From positions 1-13,743 of the forward strand of contig JALRFZ010000069.1 in NCBI GenBank assembly GCA_023253615.1: a stretch of DNA of 13,743 nt, given 5' to 3'. Within the stretch, counting starts at the first letter, position 1, and each line of letters starts with the position of its first letter. Shown piece by piece: positions 7,445 to 13,743 of the stretch. The notes beneath the pieces were generated by a model that was not told the origin of the DNA, ran no database searches, and saw nothing but the letters and a program-made list of their open reading frames with translations. Position numbers and translations under genes: made by a program. Origin of the DNA: Verrucomicrobiales bacterium. Lineage in GTDB: Bacteria > Verrucomicrobiota > Verrucomicrobiia > Verrucomicrobiales > DEV007.

Positions 7445-7495
7445 GACTGGGAAGGGATGCTGGGGTTCGGTTGGCGGAGTCCTTGGATCAAAGCA

Positions 7496-9784
7496 TTATT
7501 CGTTCGGCGTGATGGTCAGGTTGTCGATGAAGACCATTTTCTGCGCCTGGGGGGCGAAACCATAGACGCCGGGAGCGCCCATGGGGTAGGCGTTCTGGTG
7601 TTCGGCCTCGAGCGTCCAGGCCTCGGGCTCCGGATCGCCTTTCTTCCAGGCCTTGGCACGGATCACGCCGGATCCGTCGGCGGCCACATCGACACGGGTC
7701 TTGAGGGTATACCACTGGTTCGCCGACACCGGGAAGGGTGCCGTCTTGTGGAAATGCTCGTGGTTCGAGCTCACCTCGAGGACGTTCGAGTTGCCGACGA
7801 GGGCGATGATGTAGCGCTGGTTGATGAGACCCACCACCGACTTGATGCGGCGGTTGCCGTCCGTCATGACGTCGGCCTGCACCGTGTAATTTTTCAGGTT
7901 CGGATCGCCGATGAAGGTGAGTCCGCGCTGGAAGAGCACGGAATCGAGCGTCTTGGCGAGCACCTTGTTGCCGTCGAGTTCACGGATGTCCCACTTGAGG
8001 CGGGCCCCGATCCAGGGCAGCGGCGGATGGCCGAATTTCACCTTGTCGAGAGGATGCTCCTCCGGCAGCTCGAAGCCCTCGAAATCCTGCGTGTAGGGCA
8101 GCTTCTTCGCGACGCGCCCGCGGAGAATGCCGCTGAGCCCGTCCGCGGTCGCCTTCCAGGCACCGGCCGACTCCTTCGCGTCCTCCGCGGCCGAGATCGT
8201 GTTGTCGTTGAAGGAGGCGTCCATCGTCGACTTCACCCGGGCCGTCGGGGGGATGAAGGTTTCCCACTGCACCTGATCGACGGTGCCGACGTGGTTGCCG
8301 GCGGCGTCGAGGGTGCGGAGCTTGACGGTCTGCGAGGTGCCGGGGAAGACGAGCACGTCCGCCGGGACGGGAAGAAGCTTCGCGGGAGCCCCGGGCGTGG
8401 GCCGCTCGACCTCGGGAGCCTTCGCCCACTTGATGGCGGTGTTCTTGATCTCGAAGGCATAGAGCTTCTCCGAGGTGTGGACGTAGACGCGGCCGTTGCA
8501 GATCATGGCGGAGCCGAAGCAGTTGCCTTCGAGCTGCAAGCGATGCAGCATCTTGGGCTCGGCCCCGGTCACGTCGATCACTTCCAGCTCACCGGGCGAG
8601 GTCGTGACGTAGAGCTTTCCATCGGCGTAGACAGGCGACGCGAAGAGCTGCTCGTTCGCGAGCTTCAATTCCCAGAGCACCTTGCCGGTCTCGGCATCGA
8701 CGCAGACCATCTTGCCGGTCTTGTCCATTTGATAAACCTTGCCGTCATGGACGAGCGGGGAACAGTTGAACTGTTCGAAGGTATAGCGCCACACCTCCGC
8801 GTCGGCCCCGAGCTTCGGCGCGCCACCCTGGCCTTCCTCGACCTCACCGAGCTTCTCATCCAGCTCGGTGGGGAAGCGGATCGCGTAGAGGCGGCCCGTC
8901 TCGGTGGTGTCCATGTTCTCGGCGCCGTGGATGCCGATGACGCGATCCTTGTAGACCACCGGCGAGGCGTTCACCCCACCTTTGGAAACCTGGAAGCGCC
9001 AGAGCGGCGTGCCGTCGCCCACGTTCACGCAGACGATGTTGCCGCAACCCGTGCCGGCGTAGAAGACGCGGCGACCATCCACCGTGGCGAGGAAGGGCGT
9101 GCTGAAAGAGCTGTCCTTCAGGTAGGGCGGGCCGACCCCCGGGGTCGAAGACCAGAGCAGCTCACCCGTGTTTTTATCCATCCCGAAAAAGCGGTCGCGG
9201 GCCGGACCGTCGGCACCCCAGTAGCTCGTCACCCCGCGGACGATCGCGATATCCTCGTCGATCACCACCGCACCGGCGCGACCGTTCGGGAAGGTGAGAC
9301 GGCCGAAGCGCTCGACGAGGGAGTGATACCAGATCGTCTTGCCATCGGGATCAAAACAATAGACCTCCCCGTAGGTGTTCATCAGGAAGATGTTTCCGGT
9401 CGCCGGATCCACCGTCGGCGAGCCGATCGTGTAGCGGCTGTAGGCCGTGTCGGACATGAAATCCTGCGTCTCAACCTCCCAGAGAACCTTGCCGGTTTTC
9501 TCATCGCGGGCCTGGAGGACTTCCATCACCTCCGCCCCCGAGCCGCGGTAGCCCCACGAATAGAGGCGTCCGTTGAAAATCACCGGCGTGCCACGGCCCG
9601 CGATCTCGTCCGTCCACAGCGGCGTCTCGTTGAACTCATACCCCTCGTAGCTCTCGAGGCTGACACCCGTCTGCAAAGGCCCGCGCCAGTTGGACCAGTT
9701 CCCCTGATGGACGTCGGCCTCCTGGGCCGTGAGGACTTGGGTGAAGGCGAAAATCGCAAAGGCGAGACGGGTCAGGCGTTTCAT
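7496..9784 (-). CDS. Secreted PQQ-like propeller protein with LamG/DUF1080-like C-terminus
   Basis: A 762-residue protein. MKRLTRLAFAIFAFTQVLTA is a Sec signal peptide with cleavage likely after the alanine. Residues about 25-460 form a quinoprotein-like propeller: it opens with NWSNWRGPLQTGVS, and repeated D-x-x-T-G-K-V-L-W (DEKTGKVLWEVE, DAETGKVLWELK) and D-G-K-x-Y-V blades follow. Residues about 465-560 look like an Ig-like spacer (ADVLVFPGTSQTVKLRTL). The remainder (about 565-762) is a concanavalin-like beta sandwich resembling LamG/DUF1080 (FEGFELP, NYTVQADVMTD, WYTLKTRVD, VFIDNLTI). This layout suits binding of a polysaccharide or surface ligand in the periplasm. The in-frame TTG at 9805 was rejected because the ATG at 9784 starts the signal peptide directly. 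It is the first gene of the leftward cluster. Confidence 0.85.
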   Translation of the reverse strand: MKRLTRLAFAIFAFTQVLTAQEADVHQGNWSNWRGPLQTGVSLESYEGYEFNETPLWTDEIAGRGTPVIFNGRLYSWGYRGSGAEVMEVLQARDEKTGKVLWEVETQDFMSDTAYSRYTIGSPTVDPATGNIFLMNTYGEVYCFDPDGKTIWYHSLVERFGRLTFPNGRAGAVVIDEDIAIVRGVTSYWGADGPARDRFFGMDKNTGELLWSSTPGVGPPYLKDSSFSTPFLATVDGRRVFYAGTGCGNIVCVNVGDGTPLWRFQVSKGGVNASPVVYKDRVIGIHGAENMDTTETGRLYAIRFPTELDEKLGEVEEGQGGAPKLGADAEVWRYTFEQFNCSPLVHDGKVYQMDKTGKMVCVDAETGKVLWELKLANEQLFASPVYADGKLYVTTSPGELEVIDVTGAEPKMLHRLQLEGNCFGSAMICNGRVYVHTSEKLYAFEIKNTAIKWAKAPEVERPTPGAPAKLLPVPADVLVFPGTSQTVKLRTLDAAGNHVGTVDQVQWETFIPPTARVKSTMDASFNDNTISAAEDAKESAGAWKATADGLSGILRGRVAKKLPYTQDFEGFELPEEHPLDKVKFGHPPLPWIGARLKWDIRELDGNKVLAKTLDSVLFQRGLTFIGDPNLKNYTVQADVMTDGNRRIKSVVGLINQRYIIALVGNSNVLEVSSNHEHFHKTAPFPVSANQWYTLKTRVDVAADGSGVIRAKAWKKGDPEPEAWTLEAEHQNAYPMGAPGVYGFAPQAQKMVFIDNLTITPNE

Positions 9785-9822
9785 AAATGGGGGGGAGTCC
9801 GGCAAAAAAAACTACGGACTCG

Positions 9823-9850
9823 AAAATAAAGAAGGGTCAAGCAGGTGCAA
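9823..9850 (-). promoter_or_regulatory. Possible promoter of the leftward operon
   Basis: On the minus strand TTGCAC (9850-9845) is separated by 16 bases from TATTTT (9828-9823), about 39 bp before the ATG at 9784. The match to sigma-70 consensus is only moderate. An alternative -35, TTGACC (9840-9835), has no well-spaced -10. The call rests mainly on position upstream of a six-gene unit. Confidence 0.25.
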
Positions 9851-9854
9851 AAGG

Positions 9855-9879
9855 AATTTGCGCATTAATCGCGTAAATT
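9855..9879. promoter_or_regulatory. Inverted repeat, candidate operator
   Basis: AATTTGCGC (9855-9863) faces GCGTAAATT (9871-9879) across seven bases (ATTAATC). Eight of nine positions are complementary. It lies in the divergent spacer, about five bases upstream of the candidate -35 of the leftward operon and about 160 bp before the sigma gene. Size and symmetry suit a dimeric repressor or activator. No regulator gene is visible beside it except the sigma factor. Confidence 0.4.
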
Positions 9880-10039
9880 AGCCAAACTTATGAATCTCCA
9901 CGAGCCGAGCCGTCACCCCTCCCGGTTTCGTGGATTTCACACCAATCGCATTAGCTCCGCTTATGGGGAACGCCGTCTTCTCGCCAGATCGGGCGAAACA
10001 TGTCACAATCTGGCGGGAAAAGAGCCAAGAATCGTGTCG

Positions 10040-10621
10040 ATGCAGCTCGTGAACAAAGAGTCCGGGACGCCCGGAGACGCAGGCGGAGATCCCCGCAACG
10101 GGGATTTCTCCAGCTTGGTGCGCGCCCATCACCGCGAGTTGCTCGTCTACGCCACCGCCCTCACCCGCGACACCGCGACCGCCTGCGACATCGTGCAGGA
10201 GGCCTTCATCGTCGCCTTCGAGAAGCGCGAAGTCTTCGACGTGACAAGGGATTTCGCGACCTGGATGCGTGGCATCGTGCGGAACAAGTGGCGCGAATGG
10301 CTCCGCAAAAACCGCCGCTACGATCTCGGCGATCACGAGCTCGCGCGCATGGACGCCGACATCGCCGCCTGGCAATCGAGCCGGGTGCGGAACGAAGTGC
10401 CGCTCTTCGACGCCCTCGAAGCCTGCCTCGCCCGCCTCCCCTCATCCCTGCGCGAGACGATCCAATCCTATTATTACGAAGGCCGCACCGGCGATGAAGT
10501 GGCGGCCCGTCTCGACGTCGCCCCCGCCGCCGTCCGCAAGCGCCTGCAGCGCGCCCGCACTCTTTTGAAACAGTGCCTCGATCACAAACAAACTTCCGCT
10601 CCCCCTTCCGAAGACGCATGA
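10040..10621 (+). CDS. ECF-type RNA polymerase sigma factor
   Basis: A 193-residue group IV (ECF) sigma-70 factor. Region 2 spans about residues 25-95: FSSLVRAHHRELLVYATALT, then ACDIVQEAFIVAFEK, the core-binding D-x-x-Q-E-x-F helix, and WMRGIVRNKWREWLRK, which fits promoter -10 recognition. Region 4 spans about residues 120-180: ALEACLARLPSSLRETIQ, then the helix-turn-helix GRTGDEVAARLDVAPAAVRK and RLQRARTLLKQCL. The open frame extends back to 9890, but ECF proteins normally begin shortly before region 2, so the ATG at 10040 is preferred; a GTG at 10034 is equally near. No strong Shine-Dalgarno is present. The stop overlaps the next start (ATGA at 10618-10621), indicating translational coupling to its partner. 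The regulated promoters are unknown. Confidence 0.9.
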   Translation: MQLVNKESGTPGDAGGDPRNGDFSSLVRAHHRELLVYATALTRDTATACDIVQEAFIVAFEKREVFDVTRDFATWMRGIVRNKWREWLRKNRRYDLGDHELARMDADIAAWQSSRVRNEVPLFDALEACLARLPSSLRETIQSYYYEGRTGDEVAARLDVAPAAVRKRLQRARTLLKQCLDHKQTSAPPSEDA

Positions 10622-11532
10622 ACACCGAACCCGACCCGATCGACTATTCCCCCGTCTCCGCCGACGAACGCTGGATCGATGCCGCCCTGCGCGAGCACGC
10701 CCGCCTCGGCCGCGACGGACAGGATGAGGAGCTCATCCTGCGCATCCTCCGGGAGACCGTGCATCGCCCCACCCGCTCCGCCGCCCCGGTCACCGCGTTC
10801 CGCGGCCGACTCGCCCTCGCGGGCCTCGGTGCCGCCGCCGCCGCCGCCCTCGCCCTCGTCGTGCTCTCGCGCCAGCCCGTCGCCACGGAGTCGAGGCATT
10901 CCGACGAGCTGCGTTTCGTCGTGCGCATCGCCACGCCCTCCCCGGATCCCGCTCCCGTCGCCGCCGCCACCTCGCCGCGCCCTGCGGCGAGCCCGCCCCG
11001 CGGGCGCCTCGACATCATCGCTCCAGACGCCCCTGCGCAGCATTCCATGGGCGGCACCGGCGCCGGCGAGTTCGAGCTCATCACCGAATTCGGCCCCACC
11101 TTCGCCTCCCTGCCCCGGCAGACCGTGCGCCAGGAATCCCTCCGCATCACCGCCGATCGCGGCGAGACCACCCCGGAAGGTGTCACCTACGTGGGCAACG
11201 TGATCGTCGAGCACGCCCAATTCCGCATCGAGGCCGAGTCCGTCCAGGTCCCGGCTCCCGGAGGAGGCGCGCCCGATCCCGCCGCCCCGCTCCAGGCCAG
11301 CGGCGTCCGCGTCGTGCAGCCGCACCTCCCCTGCACCGCCGAGGCCCGCAGCCTGCGATTCGATCCGCGGGATGGCACCCTCGTCCTCTCCGGCGTGACC
11401 CGGGTCGAGACCGAGCGCGGCGAGCTCGCCCGTTTCGCACCCGGAGACCGGCTCGTGCTCTCCGGCACCGGATTCAGCGTTGAGACCGCGCCCGTGGAGC
11501 GCTACGCCGATCCGGTCCTGAAGACCCGCTGA
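10618..11532 (+). CDS. One-TM sigma partner with LptA/OstA-like domain
   Basis: A 304-residue protein coupled to the sigma factor by an ATGA overlap. Residues 1-55 are a cytosolic acidic segment (DERWIDAALREHARLGRDGQ...ILRILRETVHR), like the N-termini of proteins encoded beside sigma factors in this phylum. One membrane helix follows (about 64-84, Ala-rich). A long Pro/Ala-rich linker leads to a domain (about 170-290) resembling LptA/OstA: LRITADRGETTPEGVTYVGN, then VIVEHAQFRIEAESVQV, and SLRFDPRDGTLVLSG. This is the pattern of the lipopolysaccharide-transport beta-jellyroll. By position it could be the anti-sigma factor, the cytosolic segment holding the sigma factor and the outer domain sensing an envelope lipid. 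No zinc-binding anti-sigma (H-x3-C-x2-C) motif is present. This role is inference; the domain call is by pattern. Confidence 0.7.
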   Translation: MNTEPDPIDYSPVSADERWIDAALREHARLGRDGQDEELILRILRETVHRPTRSAAPVTAFRGRLALAGLGAAAAAALALVVLSRQPVATESRHSDELRFVVRIATPSPDPAPVAAATSPRPAASPPRGRLDIIAPDAPAQHSMGGTGAGEFELITEFGPTFASLPRQTVRQESLRITADRGETTPEGVTYVGNVIVEHAQFRIEAESVQVPAPGGGAPDPAAPLQASGVRVVQPHLPCTAEARSLRFDPRDGTLVLSGVTRVETERGELARFAPGDRLVLSGTGFSVETAPVERYADPVLKTR

Positions 11533-11557
11533 AAAAGCGGCCCGTCCGCGCCCGCGG

Positions 11558-12214
11558 TCAGTCGAGCACCTTGATCCGGATGTTCCGGTACCAAGTCTTG
11601 TCCGAGTGATCGGTCAGCATGATGCGGCCTTTGCCGGGGGCGAAGCCCGCCTTGTCCTTGAATTTGCTGGCCGCCAGATTCGCCTTCCATTCGGCCGAGT
11701 TCGTGTCCGCCTCGCCGACGAGGTCACCGTTGAGCCAGTGCTGGATCTTGCCATCCTTCACCACGACCCGGCTCCGGTTCCACTCGCCCGAGGGCTTCAC
11801 CTGGGTCTTCGCCGTGGGCGCCTGGATGTCGTAGAAAGACGCCGTGAGCCGCTTCGCCCCGTTCTTCGAATCCGGGTGTTTCTGATCATCGAGCATTTGG
11901 TACTCGATGCCCAGCCACTCCTTGCCGCCGACCTTCGTCACCCAATACTTGAGGCCGTTGTTCCCTCCCTCCGCGAGCTTCCATTCCCACTCGAGATCGA
12001 AATTCACGTACTCCTTCTCCGAATAGAGATTGCCGCCCTTGCCATCGAGCCGCAGTTCCCCGTCGGCGATGCTCCAGCCTGCGCCCGGAGCCGCTCCCTC
12101 CGCCCCCGTCCAACCCGCGAAGGTCTTGCCGTCGAAAAGAGAGACGGATTCACCGGCAACCGCCACCAGGACCAAAAAACAGAACGCGAGTGCGAAGAGA
12201 GGGAGTTTTTTCAT
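11558..12214 (-). CDS. Secreted DUF1080 (3-keto-disaccharide hydrolase-like) protein
   Basis: A 218-residue single-domain protein with a Sec signal (MKKLPLFALAFCFLVLVAVA, cleavage near AVA-GES). The mature part opens with SLFDGKTFAGW, the standard start of DUF1080, followed by WSIADGELRLDGKGGNLYS, the NFDLEWEWKL strand, GIEYQMLDD, GEWNRSRVVVKDGKIQHWLNG, and a terminal WYRNIRIKVL. Length equals one full concanavalin-like domain. Members are periplasmic or outer-membrane sugar-binding or hydrolysing proteins, and some cleave 3-keto-disaccharides; catalytic activity here is not shown. It lies 52 bp after the CNNM gene on the same strand and converges with the sigma partner gene across 25 bp. Leader is C-rich (CTCCCGCCCAC), no Shine-Dalgarno. 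Confidence 0.9.
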   Translation of the reverse strand: MKKLPLFALAFCFLVLVAVAGESVSLFDGKTFAGWTGAEGAAPGAGWSIADGELRLDGKGGNLYSEKEYVNFDLEWEWKLAEGGNNGLKYWVTKVGGKEWLGIEYQMLDDQKHPDSKNGAKRLTASFYDIQAPTAKTQVKPSGEWNRSRVVVKDGKIQHWLNGDLVGEADTNSAEWKANLAASKFKDKAGFAPGKGRIMLTDHSDKTWYRNIRIKVLD

Positions 12215-12266
12215 GTGGGCGGGAGATTAGCGCCACCCCCACGACGACGTCAAGCCCGCGGGCGCG

Positions 12267-13619
12267 TCACTCGCCGTCCTTCTCCTCCGCCGCCTCGTCG
12301 CCATCGTCCTCTTCGCCGCCCGGGACGACCCGGCGGATCGCCACCTTGTCGATGCGCTGGCGGTCCATGTCGACGATCTCGAATTCGAACTCGCCGGCGG
12401 AAAAGGCCTCGCCCTCGTTCGGGAGGCGGTCGAGACGATGCACGATGTAACCGGCCAGGGTCTGGAAAGGCTCCTTCTCGGCCTCGGTCAACACCGAGAA
12501 GCCCGGGATCTCCTCCTCCACCGTATCGATTTCCAGGAGACCGTCGGCTAGCCACGCATTCTCCGCCGTCACCCGGATGCCGGGGCGATCCTTCTGGAAA
12601 TCCCCCGGCCGCAGTTCACCGACCACCTCCTCGACGAGGTCCTCCAGCGTGATCAGTCCGCGCACCGTGCCGAATTCATCCGCCACCAGCGCCGCTCCGA
12701 GGCGGGAATGGCGCAGCGTGTCGAGCAGCGAGAGGGCCGACTGCGTCTCCGAGACGAAGAGCGGCTCCACACAGACCTCGCCGAGCGGACGCGGACGCGG
12801 GGTCGCCAGGTTCGCGAAGAGCATCCGCAGCGAGATCAGACCGATCACCGAATCGCGGTTGTCCTCGTAGACCGGGAAGACCGTCTGGTTCGTCGCCGCC
12901 ACCTGCGGCCAATAAGTCTCCGGCGCCGCGTTGTGCGGCAGGAAAAGAATGCGCGGACGCGGCTGCATCACCTCTTCGGCGAGCACCTCGCGCAGGTCGA
13001 AGACCCCCTCCACCATCTCCGATTCCTCCTGGTGCACCGTGCCCGTCACGATGCCTTCGCGGAGGATCACCTCCACATCCGCGACCGAAGCCCCTTCCTC
13101 GCCCTCCGGCCGTTTGCCGAAAAGCTTCAGCACCAGCTTCGTGCTCAATTCCAGGAACGAGACGAGCGGCTTCGTCACGATCGAGAGCAGCTCCATCGGC
13201 TTGGCCATGGCCGAAGCGATCGCCTCCGGGAAACGCAGGGCCAGCCCTTTCGGCACCAGCTCGCCCAGGATCAGCGAAAAATAGGTGATGATCACCACGA
13301 CGAGACCGAAGGCGATCTCGTCGGCGCGGGAAGCGACCCACTCGATGGGCACCTGCGAGAGCAGCGGCGTCAGATAAGGCGCGAGACTTTTTCCTCCATA
13401 AGCCCCCGCCAAGACCCCGATCAGCGTGATCCCCACCTGCACCGTGCTGAGAAAACGCTCCGGATTCTCGCCCAATTTGAGCGCGAGTCTGGCTCCCTTT
13501 TTGCCCGCATCGGCCATCAGGGTCAAGCGACTGCGGCGCGCGGAGATGAGAGCGATCTCCGCCATCGCGAAGACTCCGTTCAGCAGCAATAAGGAAAAGA
13601 TGACGAGAATCTCGATCAC
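12267..13619 (-). CDS. CNNM/CBS/CorC-HlyC family membrane protein
   Basis: A 450-residue inner-membrane protein of the hemolysin-C-like / CNNM family, linked to Mg2+ or other cation efflux. The N-terminal CNNM (DUF21) domain spans about residues 1-190: LNGVFAMAEIALISARRSRL, ERFLSTVQVGITLIGVLAGA, and the hallmark GELVPKGLALR. A pair of CBS domains follows (about 210-335; VMQPRPRILFLP, VFPVYEDNRDSVIGLI, ALVADEFGTVRGLITLEDL), then a CorC/HlyC domain (about 350-430; GFSVLTEAEKEPFQTLAGYI, FEIVDMDRQRIDKVAIRR). It ends in an acidic tail, EEDDGDEAAEEKDGE, beyond the conserved fold. The GTG start at 13619 is supported by AGAGG five bases upstream on the minus strand and by its placement directly before the first helix. 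The substrate is not established. Confidence 0.93.
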   Translation of the reverse strand: MIEILVIFSLLLLNGVFAMAEIALISARRSRLTLMADAGKKGARLALKLGENPERFLSTVQVGITLIGVLAGAYGGKSLAPYLTPLLSQVPIEWVASRADEIAFGLVVVIITYFSLILGELVPKGLALRFPEAIASAMAKPMELLSIVTKPLVSFLELSTKLVLKLFGKRPEGEEGASVADVEVILREGIVTGTVHQEESEMVEGVFDLREVLAEEVMQPRPRILFLPHNAAPETYWPQVAATNQTVFPVYEDNRDSVIGLISLRMLFANLATPRPRPLGEVCVEPLFVSETQSALSLLDTLRHSRLGAALVADEFGTVRGLITLEDLVEEVVGELRPGDFQKDRPGIRVTAENAWLADGLLEIDTVEEEIPGFSVLTEAEKEPFQTLAGYIVHRLDRLPNEGEAFSAGEFEFEIVDMDRQRIDKVAIRRVVPGGEEDDGDEAAEEKDGE

Positions 13620-13653
13620 AAAGCCTCTATTTCTCGCCTCACTCCCCGTAAAG

Positions 13654-13743
13654 TCAAGCGTCGACCCAGCCCCGGATCAGGAGCCCCCTCCCCGTCCACC
13701 TCCGGTCCGCCCGTTTCGCGATCTTGCCGAAGCCATCCGGAGG
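13654..13743 (-). CDS. C-terminal end of an unidentified protein
   Basis: The minus strand is open from the window edge to a TGA at 13656-13654, giving 29 residues: PPDGFGKIAKRADRRWTGR followed by GLLIRGWVDA. It is basic and lies 34 bp before the CNNM start on the same strand, typical operon spacing. Too little is visible to assign a family. The frame could also be non-coding GC-rich sequence. Confidence 0.4.
   Translation of the reverse strand, partial: PPDGFGKIAKRADRRWTGRGLLIRGWVDA

Noticed and set aside
5558..9829. Plus-strand open frame of 1423 codons
   Set aside because: It is antisense to both propeller genes. Its length reflects high GC and codon bias on the real strand, and no domain is recognisable.
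9890..10039. N-terminal extension of the sigma factor from ATG 9890
   Set aside because: It would add 50 atypical residues before region 2 and has no ribosome site; ECF factors start close to region 2.
11606..12652. Plus-strand 348-codon frame
   Set aside because: Antisense to the DUF1080 and CNNM genes, with arginine- and proline-rich low complexity.
12708..13592. Plus-strand 294-codon frame
   Set aside because: Antisense to the CNNM gene; its composition is dominated by Arg, His and Gln, with no domain.

Overview
The window is high-GC bacterial chromosome. It probably comes from the Planctomycetes/Verrucomicrobia/Chlamydiae group, most likely Verrucomicrobiota. This is inference from gene content: two secreted PQQ-like beta-propeller proteins, a secreted DUF1080 protein, a sodium:solute symporter paired with a DUF3311 peptide, and an ECF sigma factor translationally coupled to a one-TM partner. 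No rRNA, tRNA or CRISPR was seen.

Left end (1-2460), accessory in character. The window opens inside an IS3-type insertion sequence whose orfA start and outer end are visible on the minus strand. It abuts, and apparently interrupts, a plus-strand gene with an unusual architecture: a DEDDh 3'-5' exonuclease domain (first catalytic motif lost), an ExoX-type C-terminal module, a coiled coil and a J-domain. An unrecognised 165-residue protein follows.

Middle (2459-9784), six minus-strand genes with 32-87 bp gaps, consistent with one transcription unit. In reading order: a secreted PQQ-like propeller protein with a LamG/DUF1080-like C-terminus; a PQQ-like propeller lipoprotein; a DUF3311 membrane peptide; an SSS-family sodium symporter; an EhpF/PaaK-like adenylate-forming enzyme without the C-terminal lid; and an orphan HicB-like antitoxin. 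A reasonable reading is surface capture or oxidation of a ligand, sodium-driven uptake of a small acid, then its activation by adenylation. The substrate cannot be told from sequence.

A 255-bp divergent intergenic region carries a good inverted repeat. Rightwards of it, on the plus strand, lie an ECF sigma factor and an ATGA-overlapping membrane protein with an LptA/OstA-like domain where an anti-sigma factor would be expected.

Right end (11558-13743), minus strand: a secreted DUF1080 protein, a CNNM/CBS/CorC-HlyC membrane protein and the C-terminal end of an unidentified gene.

A window-wide trait is that several minus-strand starts lack a Shine-Dalgarno sequence and carry short C/T-rich leaders instead.
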